The position numbers were made by a program, and so were the translations under genes. Under the pieces are notes generated by a model. It saw only the letters and a list, made by a program, of their open reading frames with translations, did no database searches and was not told the origin of the DNA. DNA of 64,000 bases. It comes from Maniola hyperantus. Its lineage: Eukaryota; Arthropoda; Insecta; Lepidoptera; Nymphalidae. Shown in pieces: positions 1 to 9,644 of the stretch. Position 1 is the first letter of the stretch; every line of letters starts with the position of its first letter. The stretch lies in NCBI RefSeq assembly GCF_902806685.2, contig NC_048560.1, positions 7,220,212 to 7,284,211 of the forward strand. Reading direction: 5' to 3'.

Positions 1-1101
1 ACTCTGAACCATAATCTTCTGCAAAGTAAATTAGAAACATGCGGCGTTCGAGGTCCGTTGCTCGCTTGGTGCGTAGACTATCTCCGTAATCGTACATTCA
101 ATGTACGGATTGGTAACGCCTACAGCGACACCCGTGTGGCTAGTGAAGGCACGGCTCAGGGCTCCGTCCTTGGCCCGTTGCACTTTTTGTCGTATGTGAA
201 TGACATGAGTAACTGTATCCAGCATTGTTCATGCTACCAGTTCGCGGATGATACTTGCATCCTTTTCGCTGACCGGGATCCTGATAAGATCTGTGATGCA
301 TTGCAGACGGATTTCAACACCCTGACCATGTGGTGTCACGATGCGGGTTTAGTTCTTAATGTCAAAAAAACCAAATTAATTCACATCAGATCAGGCTATC
401 TAAAATATCTCCCCTTTAAAAAAATTATAGCTCACGATCATGTCTGTCTACACAGTGATAATCTGAACTGTTGTAATTGCCCTTCGATTGAGCAGGTCGA
501 CCGCTATACCTATCTCGGTCTCACCATTGACTGTAAATTCAACTGGGGTTTGCACATAGATTATGTATGTAATAAACTAAGGCAATTTCTCGCTAATATA
601 ATTGTCTTGAATCGACGGATTCCATTTAAAACCAAATTAATGCTATATAACTCGTTTGCTCTAACCTACGTACAATATGGTCTCAGTAGCTACGGTCGAA
701 CTTATAAAACTTACCTCAATAATATATATAAGTTACAGTTAAGAATTTTAAAAACTATTGTCTCTAGTTCCATTAAATCGAAATACGACGGCAATGAACT
801 AGGGCTATTTAAACATTGTAAAACATTACCCGTTCAGGAACAGTTTAAATGCTCATTACTAAAGGAGGAGTTCTTCAACGAGAAGATACTCCGAAAAATA
901 GAACATCCTGTACAGACGCGTGTGATGACGGCTAACCGCCTGCACACTACGCGCGCTAACAATACTTACGGCGAGCGAACCACCGCGTACTTGGTTCCGC
1001 GATTCATAAATGAACTACCTCCAACGCTGATTAAAAAAATAGATATTAAAAACATTAAGCATAAATTAAAAGAATATTTTTTAGCAAAGTTAGATGGCTG
1101 A
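1..1101 (+). CDS. Non-LTR retrotransposon (LINE) reverse transcriptase, 5' part outside window
   Basis: This is an open frame from base 1 to the TGA at 1099-1101 (366 residues). The protein would copy LINE RNA into DNA at a nicked chromosomal target. Visible RT blocks are QGSVLGP near residue 54 and the catalytic FADD box (YxDD type) near residue 81, followed by thumb and C-terminal regions ending in a basic KHKLKEYF stretch. The first ATG-like position is irrelevant because the frame is already open at the window edge; the endonuclease and first RT blocks must lie upstream. The block after QGSVLGP reads LHFLSYVND, where most relatives have LLFLLYVND. No stop or frameshift is seen, so the copy is young or recently active. 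The jockey/CR1 superfamily is likely; the exact clade is not assigned. Confidence 0.85.
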   Translation, partial: TLNHNLLQSKLETCGVRGPLLAWCVDYLRNRTFNVRIGNAYSDTRVASEGTAQGSVLGPLHFLSYVNDMSNCIQHCSCYQFADDTCILFADRDPDKICDALQTDFNTLTMWCHDAGLVLNVKKTKLIHIRSGYLKYLPFKKIIAHDHVCLHSDNLNCCNCPSIEQVDRYTYLGLTIDCKFNWGLHIDYVCNKLRQFLANIIVLNRRIPFKTKLMLYNSFALTYVQYGLSSYGRTYKTYLNNIYKLQLRILKTIVSSSIKSKYDGNELGLFKHCKTLPVQEQFKCSLLKEEFFNEKILRKIEHPVQTRVMTANRLHTTRANNTYGERTTAYLVPRFINELPPTLIKKIDIKNIKHKLKEYFLAKLDG

Positions 1102-1395
1102 GTCTTTTGTGTCTATGTAGATTATATAATTATTTATATTAGTGCTAATCCTATTCACCTAATAAATTTAATAAACCTACTCACGATTATAATATTATGT
1201 TACATACTTACGTGATTCTTCGCGTTATATACCTACTGTAGATTATTTCTTTTAAGTAATGAGTTAATAGGTATCTTCGTTGCAGATAGGCACCGAGGAC
1301 AAACCTCTGTGGTTTTTTCGGTGTTTTTAGTTTAAGCTTTTATTTGTATGTATTTTTATTTGATAATAAATTAAAATAAATAAAAAAAAAAAAAA
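1102..1395 (+). mobile_element. LINE 3' UTR and poly(A) tail
   Basis: This noncoding tail belongs to the LINE at 1-1101. It contains a small hairpin (CACCGA at about 1290 pairing with TCGGTG at about 1319), AATAAATT-like polyadenylation signals, and a terminal run of 14 A (1382-1395). The A run passes directly into the truncated left end of MITE-M, so the LINE probably inserted at or in that MITE end. Confidence 0.75.
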
Positions 1396-1782
1396 CCAGA
1401 ACACTAGCAAAAGCGAAGACAGGTCATAGTACTGATGATTACTGGTATGATACCACAATAAAAAAAGCGATTTAAAAAAATCCTATATTTTGTAAAAGTT
1501 CACGATATATTGGAAGTAAAACATCTGACTGACGCTAGAGGTCAACGAACGTTGCGTAAGTAGGCCACTCGGAGTCAGAGGATTCACCTGATTGATTGAC
1601 CTGAGTTTTGCATGCTATACATTGCGGGTTTAAAAAATACTAAATCACTAAAACTACAAAACGAGGCAAATGGTTATTGGTATTGGATTGTGTTTAGGTA
1701 GTATAACAATAACCCCAAGGTTTTTTCTAGCGTTCTGGTACGTTAGTACTATTATGTATTCTGTGGTTCTGGTTACACCCCG
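1394..1782 (+). mobile_element. MITE-M copy 1 (Tc1/mariner-like MITE)
   Basis: The copy starts at AACCAGAAC, so its outer CAGGGTGT is lost at the LINE poly(A) junction. It ends in the family's inverted repeat. The right end is doubled: a first GCGTTCTGGTA at about 1731 is followed about 35 bases later by a second TTCTGGTTACACCCCG. The interior matches the copies at 4108, 22339 and 59876. It has no coding capacity. Confidence 0.7.
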
Positions 1783-1802
1783 TAGGTAAACTACCCGAAA
1801 TG

Positions 1803-2045
1803 TTTGACGACCTCCCTGGCGCAGTGGTGAACGCTGTGATCTTATAAGGAGCAGGGGTCAAAGTTCAAGTTCGAAGCCTGGCAGGAGCAATTTGGAAATA
1901 TAAAATTTCTAAATTGTTTCTAGTTTGGTGTAGTTAGTGGCTTGGGTCGTGGCTAATTGCCACTTAACCAAGCCACCAAGTGATTTAGCGTTCCGGTAGG
2001 ATGGCATAGGATTCCGGTATGGGTGTAGAAACCCATAAATGATGA
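1803..2045 (+). mobile_element. SINE-2 copy (tRNA-derived, diverged)
   Basis: It begins GACCTCCCTGGCGCAGTGGT, a pol III A-box-like segment, then a degraded B box (GTTCGAAGCCTGG). The body shares GATTTAGCGTTCCGGTA and GTGTAGAAACCCA with the fuller copy at 58936. It is older than that copy, with substitutions and small indels. Confidence 0.65.
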
Positions 2046-2590
2046 TATCGAAACAGTCAGTATCAACGGCTCTTAGGTAAAAATACAAGTTTCTCAAGTT
2101 ACAGCGCGGCGAACGTATATATATATAAATCAAAATTTCCGTCCGTCCGTCTGATTAGCCGTTGACAAGGGTCGGGCGGGCAGTTTATCAACTTTTATTT
2201 ATCCAACTCTTATTTATTCACTCCCGTGACGAAGATATTTCAATATTACATTAGTGACAGATAGAAAGAAGAGACCGGCGCGCGGGGTATCTCCCGACAG
2301 GCTTGTGACAGGCATAAATCTCGTGATCATTGCTGTCAAACATCCGGCTAGAGAGAGACAGCAATAGACACAAAGCAAAATAAGAAGAAGAAGAAGAGAG
2401 ACAGCAAATGAACTGCCGGATTGCTACTGCTGTCGCATTGCTGTCGCTACTGCAACGTTTTACGTAATCACCCCGCTGAATAGGTAGTTTAACCGAATCT
2501 ATTTCTGAAAGGTTGCAGTTGAAATCCCACCCGTTGCACTATTGACGTACCTACTCCTTTTTTTATCGTGAGGAAAATCCGTTATGGATA
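2046..2590. other. Repeat-poor stretch with SINE-3 fragment
   Basis: No gene is seen. It holds a short (CCGT)n run near 2145 and a purine-rich AAGAAGAAGAAGAG run near 2385. At about 2505-2562 there is a + strand SINE-3 fragment (GTTGAAATCCCACCCGTTGCACTATTG), recognisable by the B-box remnant and the conserved CACTATTGACGTACCTACTCC body. Confidence 0.4.
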
Positions 2591-3045
2591 TCACCGGCCT
2601 ACGGCCGAGTTCGACTCTTGTTTGACTCGAGTTAGTTCGTTTCGAGTTTGACTCTTGTTTGACTCGAGTTAGTTCGTTTCGAGTTTAACTCTTGTTCGAC
2701 TAGAGTTCGATTCGAATTCGACTCTTGTTCGACTAGAGATCGATTCGAGTTCAACTCGAATTCGACTCTTGTTCTAATCGAGTACGTCTCTTGTTCGAAT
2801 CAAGTTCGAATTAAGTTCGAATCAAGTTCGAATCGAGTTCGAATTAAAACGAATCAAGTTCGACTCTTGTTCAACTCGTGTTCGACTCTTGTCCGATTCG
2901 AGTTCGACTCTTTTTTTTTCGAATCGAGTTTGACTTGAATTCGACTCTTGTTCGACTCTTTCACCGAGGGCTCCGTACTACAGTCGTATTTTTTCTACAT
3001 TTTGCACGATAAATCGATAACTATTATGCATGAGAATAAATAAAA
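2590..3045 (-). mobile_element. MITE-E 3' part, minus strand, split by a minisatellite
   Basis: The block at 2961-3045 reads as the reverse complement of the MITE-E 3' half (GGCTCCGTACTACAGTCG, then TTTGCACGAT). CACCGGCCTACGGCCGAGT at 2592-2610 corresponds to the MITE terminus CTTGGCCGG. The normal 20-30 bases between these anchors are replaced by the 354-bp array at 2607-2960. Confidence 0.6.
2607..2960. repeat. Degenerate TTCGACTC minisatellite
   Basis: This low-complexity array uses variants of GAGTTCGACTCTTGTTCGAC. The first two 37-bp units (from about 2612 and 2649) are almost identical; later units drift to GAATCAAGTTCGAA. It is confined to the subterminal zone of a MITE-E copy, which suggests expansion in place. 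No coding function is evident. Confidence 0.8.
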
Positions 3046-3345
3046 AACATGTTGCCTTGCATGTACCCATTAGCCGCTCTATATTCTATTACAGTTATTA
3101 TCTCTCAGGTTATATTCACTCGACGAGTATAATATTATAATCTTTAGAAGCTCGAGCTCGATTTAAGGAGATCCGTTTCGTTTCTCCTTAAATTAACTTA
3201 TACCTTTACCTTTAATATAAAACTTTTTATTTCGGACAACTATTTTGTTTAGTCAATTATTTAGTTATTTATTGAGTTTGCTGTTTTATGTATTCTGCTG
3301 TACCTACGGCAAATATTTTTACTTAAATGTACCTTAGTACTTTTT
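3046..3345. other. AT-rich spacer, no gene seen
   Basis: Unassigned AT-rich DNA. The only structure noticed is a short inverted repeat, ATTTAAGGAGA at about 3151 pairing with TCTCCTTAAAT at about 3183. Confidence 0.4.
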
Positions 3346-3775
3346 AGGGTTCCGTACCTCAAAAGGAAAAACGGAACCCTTACAGGATCACTTTGTTGTC
3401 TGTCTGTCTGTCTGTCAAGAAACCTACAGGGTACTTCCCGTTGACCTAGAATCATGAAATTTGGAAGGTAGGTAGATCTTATAGCTGACATTTGGGGAAA
3501 ATCTGAAAACCGTGAATTTAGGGTTAGATCACACTAAAAAAATTAAATTGTGGTCATGAACTAATAATTGGTATTTTCAACTTTCGAAGTGAGATAACTA
3601 TATCAAGTGGGGTATCATATGAAAGATCTTCACCTGTACATTCTAAAACACATTTTTATTTATGTTTATGCATCATAGTTTTTGAATTATCGTGCAAAAT
3701 GTCGAAAAAATACGACTGTAGTACGGAACCCTCATTGCGCGAGCCTGACTCGCACTTGGCCGGTTTTTTTTTTTA
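3346..3775 (+). mobile_element. MITE-E, near full-length copy
   Basis: It starts AGGGTTCCGTACCTC and ends CGCACTTGGCCGGTTTTTT. The 5' end folds on itself (GGGTTCCGT with ACGGAACCC). A (GTCT)n run follows at about 3400, then a conserved body (TTCCCGTTGACCTAGAATCA, GTGGGGTATCATATGAAAG). Sister copies lie at 30428, 45747 and, inverted, 50975. There is no transposase; it is non-autonomous. Confidence 0.75.
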
Positions 3776-3779
3776 CTAT

Positions 3780-4105
3780 GTATCAGCACTACAGAATTAT
3801 CTATGTATAAATAGGTACTTATGTTACAGTTAAACTCAACTAGTCAAATGTAGTTTTTACAATGCGTAAAAAGTTTGATTGACGAACCAACCGGCGCGGC
3901 TGTATAGACATTTCACCGTCGCGCCTCGTCGTGCTCGTAGACCACGTTAAGCTGTCGGTAATGCGTTTGATCTCTCTCCGGTCGTGTCGGATAGCTGTCC
4001 CATTATATTGTGAGAGTGAGGGATTAGAGAGTGCATCTTTGCTTGCTTACACACTTGGGCAATATAATATCTTCGGCGTACTTACCTACTCTTTGTTGAT
4101 TGTTA
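3780..4105. other. Unassigned spacer
   Basis: No exon-like open frame with splice signals was found. A slightly GC-richer patch (3885-3975) carries no recognisable motif. Confidence 0.35.
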
Positions 4106-4107
4106 TA

Positions 4108-4716
4108 CAGGGTGTAACCAGAACGGTTGAAAAAAAGAAGACAGGTGATAGTAATGATGATTAGGTACTGATATGATATCTACCACAAAAAAGCGAAAAA
4201 AATTAATAAAAATCCTATAATTTCGTAAAGGTACGATATACTTATTGGAAAACGCAAATAAAATATCTGACAGGCGCTAGAGGTTAACGAACGTTACGTA
4301 AGTAGGCCACTCAGAGTCAATGCCGCGTCATAGGCTGGCCATCGCGTCATCGACCCGAGTTGTGCACGCTATACAGTGCGGGTTTGTAAAATACTTTATC
4401 ACTAAAACTACAAAATGAGGCAAATAGGTATTGGTATTTGATAGTGTTTAGGTAGTATAAATAAATAAATAAATAAATAAATAAGCCTTTATTACTGATA
4501 TTTACATTTAAAAATTACATAATTTAAATCTCGCACTTTAGTTCTTTCCGATCAGCGCGTCTTCTGACGCATAGGCCTCCTCCAGGTTTTTCCATAAGAG
4601 TCTGTTTTGTGCTTCTCTTGTCCATAGTGATCCCGCTGCCTGCTTTATATCGTCTACTTTAGGTAGTAAAACAAAACCTAAAGCTAAGTTTTTGCTAGCG
4701 TTCTGGTTACACCCTG
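4108..4716 (+). mobile_element. MITE-M copy 2, carrying a nested LINE fragment
   Basis: It is bounded by inverted repeats CAGGGTGTAACCAGAACG and CGTTCTGGTTACACCCTG, flanked on both sides by TA (4106-4107 and 4717-4718), as expected for Tc1/mariner-type insertion. The interior is interrupted at 4458-4657 by an RTE LINE 3' end. Without that insert it is about 400 bp, close to the other copies. Confidence 0.8.
4458..4657 (-). pseudogene. RTE-type LINE 3' end nested in MITE-M
   Basis: A 5'-truncated retroposon on the minus strand is flanked by an 11-bp target-site duplication, TTTAGGTAGTA (4447-4457 and 4658-4668). Minus-strand translation gives DDIKQAAGSLW, then an EAQNRLLWKNLEEAYAS stretch and a stop at 4538-4540, the typical RTE C-terminus (DDIK..AG..W...A.DR..W..L.EAY). 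The tail is a TAAA repeat at 4458-4482 read on the plus strand. It is a dead-on-arrival insertion, younger than the MITE it sits in. Confidence 0.85.
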
Positions 4717-4719
4717 TAT

Positions 4720-5010
4720 TTAATATACATTTATAGATATATATAAAGCCACCACCCCCAGGTGGGTATAATATCAGCAACCGGACCGGAAGCGGCCGTC
4801 CGGAGCAAACTGATTGAACTTCCGTGCGCCGGATGTGACGTCACTGCACGTCACATCCCGGTGTTAAGTTATATATACACCTCTATCAAAATAGGTATAA
4901 ACGAACGTTGTTTGGAAGCTTGGCCTCTGTAGGGATATCAATCATCATCATCATTATCAACTACGGCAAAGCCTCTTGTATTATCTTCTCGTCCAAAATA
5001 TGGTATTCGC
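4720..5010. other. Spacer with CRE-like palindrome
   Basis: No gene. At 4831-4860 there is a hairpin (GGATGTGACGT against ACGTCACATCC) that contains TGACGTCA at 4837-4844, the consensus CRE/ATF site. A regulatory role is unproven. Confidence 0.35.
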
Positions 5011-5190
5011 CTACAGTACGCGGCAGAAACTAATGTACATCGGCCTTTAGAATAACATTTCGGCTTTGTAGAGTGTTGTATCTGTCACTCATACCTATAT
5101 GACGTTTTATCGGTCTCAACGACAGAGACAATGCTCTACAAATCTGCTATGTAAAGGTCGATGTACGTTACTTTCTGCCGCGTACTGTAA
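5011..5190 (+). mobile_element. MITE-F copy, about 180 bp
   Basis: Foldback element with outer inverted repeats ACAGTACGCGGCAGAAAC and CTTTCTGCCGCGTACTGT. The core holds GACGTTTTATCGGTCTCAAC and GACAGAGACAATGCTCTAC. Copies or parts lie at 8955, 21390, 39050, 52567 and 63113. No coding sequence. Confidence 0.75.
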
Positions 5191-5221
5191 TTCAAAAATA
5201 AATTACTTATTTCTCAGTGTT

Positions 5222-5398
5222 TTTTTTTAAAGAATATTAGCCATATTATTAAATGACTAATATTCCCCTTTCCTCTCCAACTAAGCGTCAGGCTTGTGCT
5301 AGGAGTAGGTACGACAATAGTGCAACGGGCGGGGTTTGAACCGTCGACCTTTCGGTTTTCAGTCCACTCCTTTACCGGTTGAGCTATTGATGCTCAAT
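5222..5398 (-). mobile_element. SINE-3 copy
   Basis: Read on the minus strand, it has a tRNA-like head (ATAGCTCAACCGGTAAAGGA as A box, GGTTCAAACCCC as B box), a short body (GTTGCACTATTGTCGTACC) and an A-rich tail (poly-T on plus at about 5220). Same family as 19988 and 36200. Confidence 0.7.
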
Positions 5399-5660
5399 TA
5401 TTAAATAGAGGGTCTTCCAAAATACGTAAAATCCACGCCCTTTGTTAGTTTTAAGTGTAATTACTATTTTAAATTATCGATTAAACTAAAAAAAAAATGC
5501 GTCAAATCATTCGCATGCGTTCAAAAACTCGCATACTAAGCGCGTTTTGACATTTGATAAAAAGATACTGATTTGACTAGTTTGAAATACCAGTTTCCTT
5601 AGTGCTTGAAGACCAAAGTCTTCGAACAGTGCGTGTTGCTAGTGATCACATAATAATATG
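5399..5660. other. AT-rich spacer
   Basis: No gene, repeat family or structure recognised. Confidence 0.35.
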
Positions 5661-5850
5661 GATCCGAGTTCAGAGTCATCATTACCATCATTAACTCATC
5701 GCCACTGAGCACGGGTCTCTTCTCATAATGAGAAGGGTTTGGCCATAGTCTACCGCACTGGCCAAGTGTGGATTGGCAGACTTCATCTTTGAGAACATTA
5801 TGGAGAACACTCATGTTTTTTGCTCACGATGTTTTCCTTCACCGTTTGCC
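5661..5850 (-). mobile_element. SINE-1, 3' part only
   Basis: It carries the SINE-1 body in reverse (CACTGAGCACGGGTCTC, GGCCATAGTCTACC, GAACATTATGGAGAAC) but lacks the tRNA head, which is lost after GTTTTCCTTCACCGTT. Confidence 0.7.
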
Positions 5851-6099
5851 ATTTTACTTTATCCATCTCTAAGCCGAAGTACCATACAATATCCAAATGA
5901 GAAAGTAATAAGGAAGGCTTGGTGACGTAATAAGGCCATGTAAACACCGCCCTCGGCTCAAAAAACGACATTTTTCCTCGCGACTAATGTTTTAATAATG
6001 TCGCCTCTATGCCTCGCGGTTGTAGCGAAGATGTGTCGTGCTACTATGGAAAAGGACTTCTGAAAATCCTAATGAAAAAATGAAATGATTGCTTTTAAA

Positions 6100-6500
6100 A
6101 GAAATTATTTTATTTCGAAAATAAGTACGTTCGAATTTTTTTATTAATTTAAATATTGTCATGGTAAGATTTTAAATTCGAATCGAAAAGTTTCGTGATT
6201 GAAGAATAAACTAACGGACAAACATACTTTCGCATATAATAGGTAGTGTGTATTATTAGTGATTAGCTTTAATTATAAATAAACCCTCTACAGTAATAAA
6301 AGCTAACTATACGGAATTTATTTTATTTCGAAAATAAATACTTTTGATTTTTTATTGTTTTAAACAATGTCACGGTAAGATTCGAAATTCGAATAAAAGC
6401 TCCGTGATTGATGGATAAAATAACGTATCAACACACTTTCGCATACAATATATTGTAGTGTGTATTAGTGACTTGCTTGAATTTTTAAAAATCTCTAACT
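6100..6500. repeat. Direct duplication, period about 212 bp
   Basis: Segment 6105-6300 (TTATTTTATTTCGAAAATAA, then a GTCA-GGTAAGATT block and CATACTTTCGCATA) recurs at 6316-6490 with moderate divergence. A third partial copy of the first 50 bases appears at 6758-6812, after a MITE-E fragment. No gene is involved. Confidence 0.65.
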
Positions 6501-6661
6501 CTATAGTATGCTCGCCAATGTCACTCTCGGTCTCGAGCGACGCCATGAAACTCTCATTTGCTCGTGTCCGGGATATTATCCGGCGGCTTAGCTTCAATTT
6601 GTGCGAACACACACTAAATACAAAATTAATAATGCCAAAGAAAAGAACATGATTGCTTTTA

Positions 6662-6714
6662 AAAGAGTTCCGTACCTCAAAAGGAAAAATGGAACCCTTA
6701 TAGGATCACTTTGT

Positions 6715-6746
<32 letters not shown>

Positions 6747-6765
6747 CGTCTGTCTGTCAGTTTTA
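6662..6765 (+). mobile_element. MITE-E 5' fragment with long GTCT run
   Basis: It holds only the 5' hairpin (GTTCCGTACCTC, then GGAACCC) and a (GTCT)n microsatellite (about 6715-6760). The rest of the element is missing. Confidence 0.65.
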
Positions 6766-6904
6766 ATTTTATTTCGGAAATAAATACTTTCGATTTTTTT
6801 ATTTCTTTAAATAGATATCTAATTAGTAATTACTTAGGTACTGCTTCGATAAAAGCAGGAAAAACACTGCACTGAAAAATATTGTATTTTATCAATAACC
6901 TGAT

Positions 6905-7015
6905 ATTTCAGGTAAACTAACCAGTGGTAAATTAAAACTACCTGACGCATAAGCACTTGTAAAAAGTTTACATGAATAAAAAAACTAATTCTATTCTATT
7001 CTATTCTAAATTCTA
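6905..7015 (+). mobile_element. LINE 3' tail fragment with ATTCT repeats
   Basis: It contains the tail signature ACCAGTGGTA and GCACTTGTAAAAAGTTTACA, ending in an (ATTCT)n run at about 6993-7012. The same signature ends the jockey-like LINE copies at 16257 and 47585. 5' truncated. Confidence 0.55.
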
Positions 7016-7044
7016 ATAAAAAATGCAACAAAATAAATGCAGTG

Positions 7045-7112
7045 ATGGCCGTCCCCCCGCCTCATACCCCAATTGTCATCTCGACCTGTCGCGGACTATA
7101 GTCATACATGTG
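7045..7112. mobile_element. MITE-G end fragment
   Basis: A short piece of the MITE-G right end (CCCCGCCTCATACCCC, GACCTGTCGCGGACTATAG), directly followed by a SINE-1 part. Confidence 0.5.
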
Positions 7113-7310
7113 CGTTTTAAGCAATTATTTTAATCCTGTGAAGGAAGATATTGTGAGGAACACTGCATGCCTGAGAATGTTCTCAAAAGTAGGTGGAGTC
7201 TGCCAATCTGCAATTGGCCAGCGTGGTGGACTATGGCCTAAACCCGTCTCATTCTAAGAGAAGAACATGTTCAGTAGTGGGCCAGTGATGTGTTGAGATG
7301 ATGATGATTT
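7113..7310 (+). mobile_element. SINE-1 without tRNA head
   Basis: The body runs from GTGCGTTTTAAG through GAATGTTCTCAAAAGTA to a GATGATGAT tail. The head is replaced by the MITE-G fragment. The Hel-A element follows at 7312. Confidence 0.65.
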
Positions 7311-7311
7311 A

Positions 7312-7532
7312 TCCATACTTATATTAAAAATGTGAAAGTGTGTCTGTCTGTCTGCTAGCCTTTCACGGCTGATCCGTTCAACCGATTTTAACCAGACTTG
7401 GAAGTTGGAACTAAGGATAGCTTGCATTTCGGGGAAGGACATAGGCTACTTTATATCCCGGAAAATCAAAGAGTTCCCACTGGATTTTTAAAAACCTAAA
7501 TCCACGCAGATGACGTGGCGGGCATCATCTAG
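7312..7532 (+). mobile_element. Hel-A non-autonomous Helitron
   Basis: It starts TCCATACTTATATT after an A and ends CTAG before a T, the A/T insertion rule of Helitrons. The (GTCT)n run sits at about 7340. The usual 3' hairpin just before CTAG is mutated here (CACGCAGATGACGTGGCG). No Rep/helicase is encoded. Confidence 0.7.
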
Positions 7533-8019
7533 TCATCAATATTTTATTTTATTCGTACACAAAATATTCTAAAAAAAAAAATTAAATCCATAGCATATTT
7601 ATTACGTCTATCATACCATCCATCCTTTCATACAGATAAATATCAAAACTAATATTTTTTTAGAACGTATCAATCAACCATCGAATTAATCAAACTGAAA
7701 ACTTTTAAAAGCTTAAAACAAAAAAGTCAACGAAGCAAATCCGCTTTCAAAAGAATAAAAGAACAAAGCAACGTCACAATCCATTCCAATTCACAGAAAC
7801 AAAATCGAACATGTTCGAAATTCAAATTCGAAATAAGAATTAAGGCCGATTAGTTTGACATTGCGGCTACAGCCAGTAATCCTGGATTTAAAAAGCGAAC
7901 AGGATTTCTAAATTTGAATTTCATGAACGTCGTATACGTCATGTTACTGGTAAAGACAAAAGTGAGGTAAATCCTATAAATTGTCCTTTTAAAAAGTCGG
8001 TCATTGCAATAGGCATATA
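7533..8019. other. AT-rich spacer
   Basis: No gene or repeat family recognised. Confidence 0.35.
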
Positions 8020-8245
8020 TCTATAGTAATATTATAAATGCGAAAGTGTGTCTGTCTGTCTGTCAGTTAGCTTTTCACGGCCCATCCGTTCAACCGATTT
8101 TAACGAAATTTGGTACAGAGAGAGAATATGTCCGGGGAAGGACATAGGCTACATAGGCTACTTTTTATCCCAGAAAATCATAGAGTTCCCGCGGGATTTT
8201 TGAAAAAGTCAAATCCACGGAGACGAAGTCGCGGGCATCATCTAG
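8020..8245 (+). mobile_element. Hel-A non-autonomous Helitron
   Basis: It runs TCTATAGTAATATTATAAAT to a CTAG followed by T. (GTCT)n lies at about 8049. The 3' hairpin region (CCACGGAGACGAAGTCGCGG) precedes GCATCATCTAG. A short duplication, ACATAGGCT, occurs twice near 8141. Confidence 0.75.
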
Positions 8246-8950
8246 TATTTTTATATTTTTATATCTCTCTCATCTCTAGTGACACTGCCTTTAATTTTCT
8301 ATTCTATTTACCTAGAGTCTAGCAGCTCTAGCTAGACTGTATTACACAGTTATACAGTCGCGATGCCTCTAGACTCTAGTCACTGCTGTAATACAATTAC
8401 GAGACGCAGAGTCCTGTAATTCAAGCAATCAGCTGTAAAAGAATTAGCTGTCGAGAATTGAATGAACGCTTCGCATAATTGCCTTTTCTGTTGCTTAAAA
8501 TATAGTTTTTAATCGTAGATAGAGTAATAAAGGTAGATACAGGAACGTTTGCTTTCTCATTCACACTAAAAAGAGAGCACAGATAAAGTTACTAATGTGA
8601 TAAACAGAGACGCAGCTAACCTGTTTTTTGTCCCTTGTCGTGTAACTGGTTTTTTTCAAGAATACATACAACTTACATACAAGGCATGCAAGTTTAGTTG
8701 CGAAACAAACTTTGAGAATTCGTGGCGTAATTGTATTTCTCATGAGATATTTACTTGTTTTCACATAAAAAAACGTTCAATACAAATATTGTTGATCGGT
8801 TAATACAAATATTGACTACTAAACCATGGTAATAATTGTCGTGTTATTCATCGTTACGTCGTGCTATCGCTATCTCATACGCGGTTACACATTTCTTAAA
8901 TCTACCTATTATCCTATCTACGTTGTTAATTAACTTTAGAGATTTCCAAA
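8246..8950. other. Unassigned region
   Basis: Frames on both strands are short and lack splice context. CTAGACTCTAG-type short palindromes occur around 8310-8380. No supported feature. Confidence 0.35.
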
Positions 8951-8954
8951 TTGA

Positions 8955-9088
8955 AATTGCGGACGTCTATCTGACACTCATGCCAATGTGACGTTTTGTC
9001 GGTCTCAATGACAGAGACAACGCTCTACGAAACCGCTATCTCTTTCTGAAGGTCGATGTACAATATTTTCTGCCACGCACTGTACCTA
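8955..9088 (+). mobile_element. MITE-F, left-truncated copy
   Basis: The core (CTGACACTCATGCC, GACGTTTTGTCGGTCTCAA) and right end (TTTTCTGCCACGCACTGTA) are present; the left inverted repeat is mostly lost. Confidence 0.65.
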
Positions 9089-9094
9089 TGGTTA

Positions 9095-9241
9095 CAGTGC
9101 GATAAGGCTCTCTTAGCACTTGAATGACATTGACAGGGGGGCGCTGTTGGAGAACAAAGGTTAAAAATATTCAAAAGTGGACACTTGACGGCAACGTTAG
9201 TTCCGACTTTCGCCACGCGCTTAGATAGCCTTATCGCACTG
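9095..9241. mobile_element. 147-bp MITE with TA target-site duplication
   Basis: Perfect terminal repeats CAGTGCGATAAGGCT and AGCCTTATCGCACTG are flanked by TA at 9093-9094 and 9242-9243. This family (no other copy seen) fits a Tc1/mariner-type MITE. Confidence 0.75.
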
Positions 9242-9264
9242 TACTTTTTTTAGCGAACTGCGAA

Positions 9265-9440
9265 GTCAATGGCAAAGCCAAATGATTTATTCAAAATAGG
9301 TAATAAATTACTCTTTTTGATAGTCAGATGTTGTATTTGTAAGATATAGTGGTGAGAATTATTACGCAAACTTAAAAACTAAAGCGGGTTAACTACGAGG
9401 GTTCCAAACGCGCCCAGGATTAAGGAATGCTTTCATAATA
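9265..9440 (-). mobile_element. Retroposon 3' end, minus strand
   Basis: It shares AATGATTTATTCAAAATAGG and CTCTTTTTGATAGTCAGATG with the blocks at 17745 (inverted) and at the right edge of the window (63918). A fragmentary LINE tail; no ORF. Confidence 0.55.
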
Positions 9441-9644
9441 CAATTTTGCTCTCATATAATAATTGTTATGGGTGTTAAATACTTTAATCTGTAATTCACA
9501 AGCCAATATTGTAACGAACTATAGGATTATAGCATTTTAAAGGGCTCTTTACATGCGATCTCTTTCTGTTCATTTCCTATTCCTGAGGGTCGTTATCTCT
9601 TACAAAAAAAAACGTTAATCGTAAAATAATTGGGGGTTTTCTAT

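Noticed and set aside
2607..2960. CRISPR-like repeat array
   Set aside because: Units are degenerate, without constant-length unique spacers, and the genome is eukaryotic.
4837..4844. CRE site as evidence of a nearby promoter
   Set aside because: The TGACGTCA is part of a local hairpin, no gene is near, and similar sites occur by chance (another near 19209).
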